From: Thermoanaerobacter kivui
GTDB taxonomy: Bacteria; Bacillota; Thermoanaerobacteria; Thermoanaerobacterales; Thermoanaerobacteraceae
DNA: 64,000 nt
Direction: 5' to 3'
Assembly (NCBI RefSeq): GCF_000763575.1
Contig: NZ_CP009170.1
Location: 1,947,501-2,011,500 of the forward strand
Shown piece after piece: positions 59,949 through 64,000 of this stretch; the first letter of the stretch is position 1; each line of letters begins with the position of its first letter. The position numbers and the translations under genes were made by a program. The notes below the pieces were generated by a model. That model made no database searches and had not been told where the DNA came from. It saw nothing but the letters and a program-made list of their open reading frames with translations.

Positions 59949-59956
59949 CCAGAAAG

Positions 59957-61678
59957 CTAATCAATGTTTTTAATAATATCTTCCATCATTTTCTGTATTT
60001 CCTCAGCTTCAGCCATATTAAGGACTTTTTCTACTATTTCTTTCGCTTTTTCATATTCTGTATTTCTTATTATATCCTTAATTGTAGGGATAGAAGTCGA
60101 ACTCATTGAAAATTCATCCAGCCCAAGCCCCAACAATATAACTGTAGCTAACGGGTCACCCGCCATTTCACCGCACATAGCCGCAAACTTCCCCTCTTTA
60201 TGAGCTGCGTCAATTACAAGCTTTATAAGCCTTAAAATAGCGGGATTAAACGGCTGATAATAATCTTTTACATGCTCATCCATCCTGTCAACAGCAAGAG
60301 TGTACTGACACAAATCATTAGTTCCTATGCTAAAAAAGTCTACTTCTTTAGCCAATATATCTGCAGTTATTGCAGCAGAAGGTATTTCCACCATTATACC
60401 TACCTTTACGTTTTTATCGTACTTTATTCCCTCTTTATCAAGTTCAGCTTTCACTTCATTCAAAACCGCATTTGCCCTTCTTACATCAGTAATTGAAGAT
60501 ATCATAGGATACATTATGTGAATATTTCCATAAGCGCTTGCTCTCAAAAGCGCCCTTAATTGCGTCTTAAATATGTCTTTTCTGTCAAGGCATAACCTTA
60601 TAGCCCTATATCCTAAAAATGGATTCATCTCTTTTTGCATATTAAGGTATGGGAGTTCTTTGTCTCCACCTATATCCAAAGTCCTTATGGTAACAGGCCT
60701 ACCCTCCATTTTCTCTGCAACTTCTTTATAGGCTTCAAATTGCTCTTCTTCTGTGGGAAGAGTAGTTCTATCCATATACAAAAATTCGGTTCTAAAAAGT
60801 CCAACTCCTTCTGCTCCATTCGCCAGTGCACTTTTTACGTCTTTTGGAGTTCCTATATTCGCCACCAACATGACTTTTTTGCCATCAGGAGTTACTGCAG
60901 GTAAGTCTTTTAATTTTCTTAACTTCTCCACCTTTTTATCATAATTCTCTTTTTTGGTCTTATACTCGTTTATTGTATTTTCGTGAGGATTTACAATTAC
61001 TACTCCTTCCAAGCCATCTACTATTATGGTATCTCCTTCAGAAACCAGAGAAGTAACATTTCCTAATCCTACTACAGCAGGAATCTCTAAAGAGCGGGCC
61101 ATTATAGCTGTATGAGAAGTCCTCCCCCCCACATCTGTAGCAAAACCTAAAACCATCTCTTTTTTCATTGTGGCTGTATCTGAAGGAGTCAAATCTTTTG
61201 CTATAATTATCACCTGTTCTTCAAGGTCAGAAAGACTCATGCTTTTTACCCCTAAAAGATTATTTATTATGCGACTCCCTACATCTCTTAAATCTACCGC
61301 TCTCTCTTTTAGATACTCATCATTTAAACTTTCCATCACAGAGGCATTTTGTTCTATTACCTTATTTACAGCGTTATCAGCAGTTATGCGTTCATTCTTT
61401 ATCATGCTTTCTACCCCTTCAATAAGTTCGGGGTCACTTGCCAGCATAAAATGAGCTTCAAATATTTCCGCTTTATCCGGACCAAACTCTCTTAATGCGT
61501 CTTCTTTAATCTTTTTTATTTGTTGCTGTGTAACTTGCAATGCTTTTTTAAACCTTTCAATTTCATATTCTACTTTTGACTCATCTATATTTTGCACATT
61601 GATTACTGCTTTTTCTTTAGTATATAAAAAAACTTTGCCAATCGCTATCCCCGGGGATGCTGCAACTCCCTTTAACAT
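59957..61678 (-). CDS. ptsI: Phosphoenolpyruvate-protein phosphotransferase (PTS enzyme I)
   Basis: This 573-residue cytoplasmic enzyme starts the sugar phosphotransferase cascade by moving phosphate from PEP to HPr. The active histidine is H189 in GGRTSHTAIMARS. The C-terminal PEP-binding barrel has FLYMDRTTLPTEEEQFEAYK and the cysteine loop AAMCGEMAGDPLA. GGAGGG precedes the ATG. ptsH is not adjacent. TATAAT on the minus strand at 61712-61717 is the likely -10; the -35 is weak. Confidence 0.97.
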   Translation of the reverse strand: MLKGVAASPGIAIGKVFLYTKEKAVINVQNIDESKVEYEIERFKKALQVTQQQIKKIKEDALREFGPDKAEIFEAHFMLASDPELIEGVESMIKNERITADNAVNKVIEQNASVMESLNDEYLKERAVDLRDVGSRIINNLLGVKSMSLSDLEEQVIIIAKDLTPSDTATMKKEMVLGFATDVGGRTSHTAIMARSLEIPAVVGLGNVTSLVSEGDTIIVDGLEGVVIVNPHENTINEYKTKKENYDKKVEKLRKLKDLPAVTPDGKKVMLVANIGTPKDVKSALANGAEGVGLFRTEFLYMDRTTLPTEEEQFEAYKEVAEKMEGRPVTIRTLDIGGDKELPYLNMQKEMNPFLGYRAIRLCLDRKDIFKTQLRALLRASAYGNIHIMYPMISSITDVRRANAVLNEVKAELDKEGIKYDKNVKVGIMVEIPSAAITADILAKEVDFFSIGTNDLCQYTLAVDRMDEHVKDYYQPFNPAILRLIKLVIDAAHKEGKFAAMCGEMAGDPLATVILLGLGLDEFSMSSTSIPTIKDIIRNTEYEKAKEIVEKVLNMAEAEEIQKMMEDIIKNID

Positions 61679-61780
61679 TTGTTAACCCTCCTTAAAATTA
61701 TTCTAACGTCTATTATAGCATAGTTTTCAGTACAACGTGAAACTTTTGCACAATAATAAAATAAAAAAATAAAGCAAACA

Positions 61781-61812
61781 AAAAAGACTAGGAAAATATT
61801 TTCCCAGTATTT
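61781..61812 (-). terminator. Terminator after the diguanylate cyclase gene
   Basis: On the minus strand ACTGGGAAAA, then TATTTTCCTAGT, then a T-rich run. The stem has one G-T pair. Confidence 0.7.
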
Positions 61813-61828
61813 TTTTTCTTAATCCTTT

Positions 61829-63493
61829 TCACACCTCATATATTGCAATTCTGTTTCTTCCTTTACTTTTACCACCTGCATACAAAGCTCTATCCGCATG
61901 GCTTATAAGTTTTTCTGCAGAATCAGCTTTTTCGGGGTAATCAGCTACTCCTCCGGATATGGTTACATATATATCTCCTTTGCTTGTCTTAATTGGCTTT
62001 GATGACACTTCATTTCTTATTCTCTCTGCAATCATATACGCCTGCTCAGCAGTAAGTTTTGGCAAAATCACGGCGAATTCTTCTCCACCAAATCGAGCTA
62101 CAATATCATCACTTCTTACATTGTTTTTGATGCGCAGTGCAACTTCTTTGAGCACTTCATCGCCAATTAAATGACCGGAAGTGTCGTTTATCAATTTAAA
62201 ATTGTCCAAGTCAAACATTATAAGACTGACAGGTTCGCTGGTTTCATCCGACCTCATAATACTCTCTGTTAAAGCATCATTAAAATACCTTCTATTGTAA
62301 GTCTTTGTCAAAGGGTCAGTAATAGATTTTTTACTCACTTCATAATAGCGTTTAGCATTTGTTATAGCAACAGAAGCTTGGTCTACAATTGTTTCTACAA
62401 TCTTCACAGAATCATCATCAAATACATTTGTTTCTACATGCAATATCATTAAACATCCAATGACAGAACCTGAAAACCTTAAAGGAGCTACCATAACGCT
62501 TCCGTAGTCATTTAAAAACTTTTCACTTGAAAACCTTTTGTCCTGTTTTAAATCTCTAATTGCTATTGTTTTATTCAGAGATATACATTTACCAACAATG
62601 CCTTCATCTTTAAAATAGTTTTCCTTAAATACTTCCTTAGACTCTTTACTACTAACAGATTTTGCCAAAATAGCAATCCCATTTGAATCCACCAGATATA
62701 TAGCCGCTGCAGATATAGAAACAACTTGAGAAATAACTTCTATAATAGCATCTAAAATCTGATTTAATTCCAGTTTTGAATTTATTACTTTAACCATTTC
62801 GTATATGGCGTTAAGCCTCTTGTTCGCTTTAATCAAATCTCTAACCATTCTAAAAACATACGCTATAAATATCAAAGGAGTTAAAGATAACACAAAAAAT
62901 ATTAAACTGTGTTTAAAATAAATATATGCAAGTAATATAGCTGCGGGAAACATTACTATGTAGGTTCCCAGCTCTAAAAGGACACTTTCATTCCAATACT
63001 CCTTAAATAAAATTTTGCCTTGTGCCTTTAAAGCATAGTATAATATAAAATTGTTTAAAAGAAAACTCATTATAACATAACTTAGGATATATTTGACTTG
63101 AGAAAAAGATATTACTCCTGTCTTTCCTCCTATAAACTCATAAAACCATCCTGGTATCAAATATGCAATTGAAAACATCGCACCATTTAAAAGGCCATTT
63201 TTAATTTTCTTTCTAATTACAATAGTGTCAAACATTACTGATGATACCATAAGCATTGCTGCCGCAACCGTTCCAAAAATTAAAAAAGTAGCCATGCCTA
63301 TAGTAGGGCTTAAAGATAATTTTATATCCGTATACATTATGCCAAGATTGTCAAGGATTATTGCAAAAGCAAACAATATTAAAAAAATTTTCCAATCTAT
63401 TCCAACCCCACAGCAATAAAGCGCCCCTACAAATAATACAGTTCCTACTGTAATCAACGTTACATTAAAAACCTGTTCCCTATACTTCCCCAT
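61829..63493 (-). CDS. Membrane GAF-GGDEF diguanylate cyclase
   Basis: This 554-residue protein probably makes cyclic di-GMP. About seven or eight N-terminal membrane helices (residues 8-220) resemble a 7TM sensor module. A GAF domain (about 235-380) and a GGDEF domain (about 390-554) follow. The active-site loop is GGEEF at 469-473, and the RxxD inhibitory site RSDD is at 460-463, exactly five residues upstream, so it should be active and feedback-regulated. The ATG at 63493 follows GAGGGG. The ligand sensed is unknown. Confidence 0.92.
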   Translation of the reverse strand: MGKYREQVFNVTLITVGTVLFVGALYCCGVGIDWKIFLILFAFAIILDNLGIMYTDIKLSLSPTIGMATFLIFGTVAAAMLMVSSVMFDTIVIRKKIKNGLLNGAMFSIAYLIPGWFYEFIGGKTGVISFSQVKYILSYVIMSFLLNNFILYYALKAQGKILFKEYWNESVLLELGTYIVMFPAAILLAYIYFKHSLIFFVLSLTPLIFIAYVFRMVRDLIKANKRLNAIYEMVKVINSKLELNQILDAIIEVISQVVSISAAAIYLVDSNGIAILAKSVSSKESKEVFKENYFKDEGIVGKCISLNKTIAIRDLKQDKRFSSEKFLNDYGSVMVAPLRFSGSVIGCLMILHVETNVFDDDSVKIVETIVDQASVAITNAKRYYEVSKKSITDPLTKTYNRRYFNDALTESIMRSDETSEPVSLIMFDLDNFKLINDTSGHLIGDEVLKEVALRIKNNVRSDDIVARFGGEEFAVILPKLTAEQAYMIAERIRNEVSSKPIKTSKGDIYVTISGGVADYPEKADSAEKLISHADRALYAGGKSKGRNRIAIYEV

Positions 63494-63660
63494 ACTAATC
63501 CCCTCATTTTTTACAATCAAATTAATATTCTACATTTAAGTCAAAAATCCTTCTTAAGATGACAAATGTTTATTAAATTTACTACTTCTTATGATAAAAG
63601 TAATTATACCACAAATCTCCATCATAATATGTCGAATTTTGTAATTTCTTTTAAATATTT

Positions 63661-63696
63661 AAAAACCTTCTGCAGCAATCGCCGCAGAAGGTTTTT
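63661..63696 (-). terminator. Terminator after the ribonucleotide reductase gene
   Basis: AAAAACCTTCTGC pairs perfectly with GCAGAAGGTTTTT around a 10-base loop. On the minus strand the stem ends in five T. Confidence 0.88.
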
Positions 63697-63705
63697 AATA
63701 AAGTA

Positions 63706-64000
63706 TTAACCGCATTTTGAATAGCCACAGTTTTTACATACAACACAACCGCCTTCATGCTCTATTGGACTTCCACATTCAGGACAAAATCTTTCTTCGT
63801 CTAATAGGTCAACTTCACTTAAAACAACCTCTTCTTTAGGGTCATCTTCATCGTTATTGTGATTATTTTCATATATAGGTATATCAATAGGTGCAAATTG
63901 TTGTTCCTCTTCCACTCGGATTTTCATCACTTTTTCAATAACCTTGCCAATAGCATCAGGACAAGACAATACTTTTATTTCTTTGTTTGTAGCCATCTGT
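63706..64000 (-). CDS. nrdJ: C-terminal end of a B12-dependent ribonucleotide reductase (partial)
   Basis: The open frame continues past the window end with no stop. The last 97 residues include LSCPDAIGKVIEKVMKI, an acidic linker and a C-terminal zinc ribbon, FCPECGSPIEHEGG then CVVCKNCGYSKCG. This arrangement is typical of the C-terminus of adenosylcobalamin-dependent (class II) ribonucleotide reductases. A methionine codon at 63996 could look like a start but has no ribosome-binding site in view. The catalytic part is outside the window, so the call rests on the tail alone. Confidence 0.7.
   Translation of the reverse strand, partial: QMATNKEIKVLSCPDAIGKVIEKVMKIRVEEEQQFAPIDIPIYENNHNNDEDDPKEEVVLSEVDLLDEERFCPECGSPIEHEGGCVVCKNCGYSKCG

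Noticed and set aside
63706..63996. A complete 96-residue zinc-ribbon protein starting at 63996
   Set aside because: No ribosome-binding site is visible, the frame stays open to the window edge, and the sequence fits the tail of class II ribonucleotide reductase.

Overview
The window is about 64 kb of chromosome from a thermophilic, anaerobic, low-GC, endospore-forming Firmicute. The best match is the Thermoanaerobacter / Caldanaerobacter group. Evidence is family-level recognition of the proteins, AT-rich intergenic DNA, strong AGGAGG ribosome-binding sites, TTGACA-17-TATAAT promoters, sporulation sigma-H, CtsR/McsAB heat-shock control and the Firmicute gene order. The assignment was made by eye, not by database search. 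Almost everything is on the minus strand, so transcription runs from high to low coordinates; one small gene (47282-47677) is on the plus strand.

Layout along transcription, from 64000 down to 1. (1) 64000-55975: the C-terminal end of a B12-type ribonucleotide reductase, a membrane GAF-GGDEF diguanylate cyclase, PTS enzyme I, an EF-G paralogue with an altered GTPase motif, malic enzyme and a small unknown protein. (2) 55808-51328: ctsR-mcsA-mcsB-clpC, preceded by a clear CtsR operator. (3) 50963-49128: a DtxR/MntR-type regulator and an NRAMP metal transporter. (4) 49077-34677: the conserved Firmicute 'yac' region: radA, yacL (PIN/TRAM), ispD, ispF, proS, gltX, T-box-controlled cysE-cysS, mini-RNase III, rlmB, rae1, sigH, then tRNA-Thr. 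(5) 34116-21922: a second tuf copy, then rpmG-secE-nusG-rplK-rplA, rplJ-rplL behind an L10 leader, and rpoB-rpoC. (6) 21826-2108: the str, S10, spc and alpha ribosomal operons in near-perfect order, from an L7Ae-like gene through rpsL, rpsG, fusA, tuf, rpsJ and onward to secY, adk, map, infA, rpoA and rplQ. (7) 2025-1: an ECF vitamin-transporter module, ecfA1-ecfA2-ecfT, with ecfT running off the window.

Together these genes make the ribosome, RNA polymerase, translation GTPases, four aminoacylation or amino-acid supply genes (proS, gltX, cysE, cysS), protein quality control and early isoprenoid enzymes. rpmD (L30) is absent from its usual place between rpsE and rplO, and disA is absent between radA and yacL.

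The most unusual content lies in the four long gene-free gaps (34.2, 41.0, 51.1 and 59.8 kb). Each holds a roughly 250-290 bp element closed by a long terminal stem. Three (A, B, C) share a GC-rich core whose stems change in a compensatory way between copies, which is the signature of a structured RNA. Two (A and C) are flanked by exact 23-bp direct repeats that are themselves hairpins of different sequence at each locus, as if a mobile structured element had inserted at hairpins and duplicated them. No CRISPR array, transposase gene or rRNA gene is visible.
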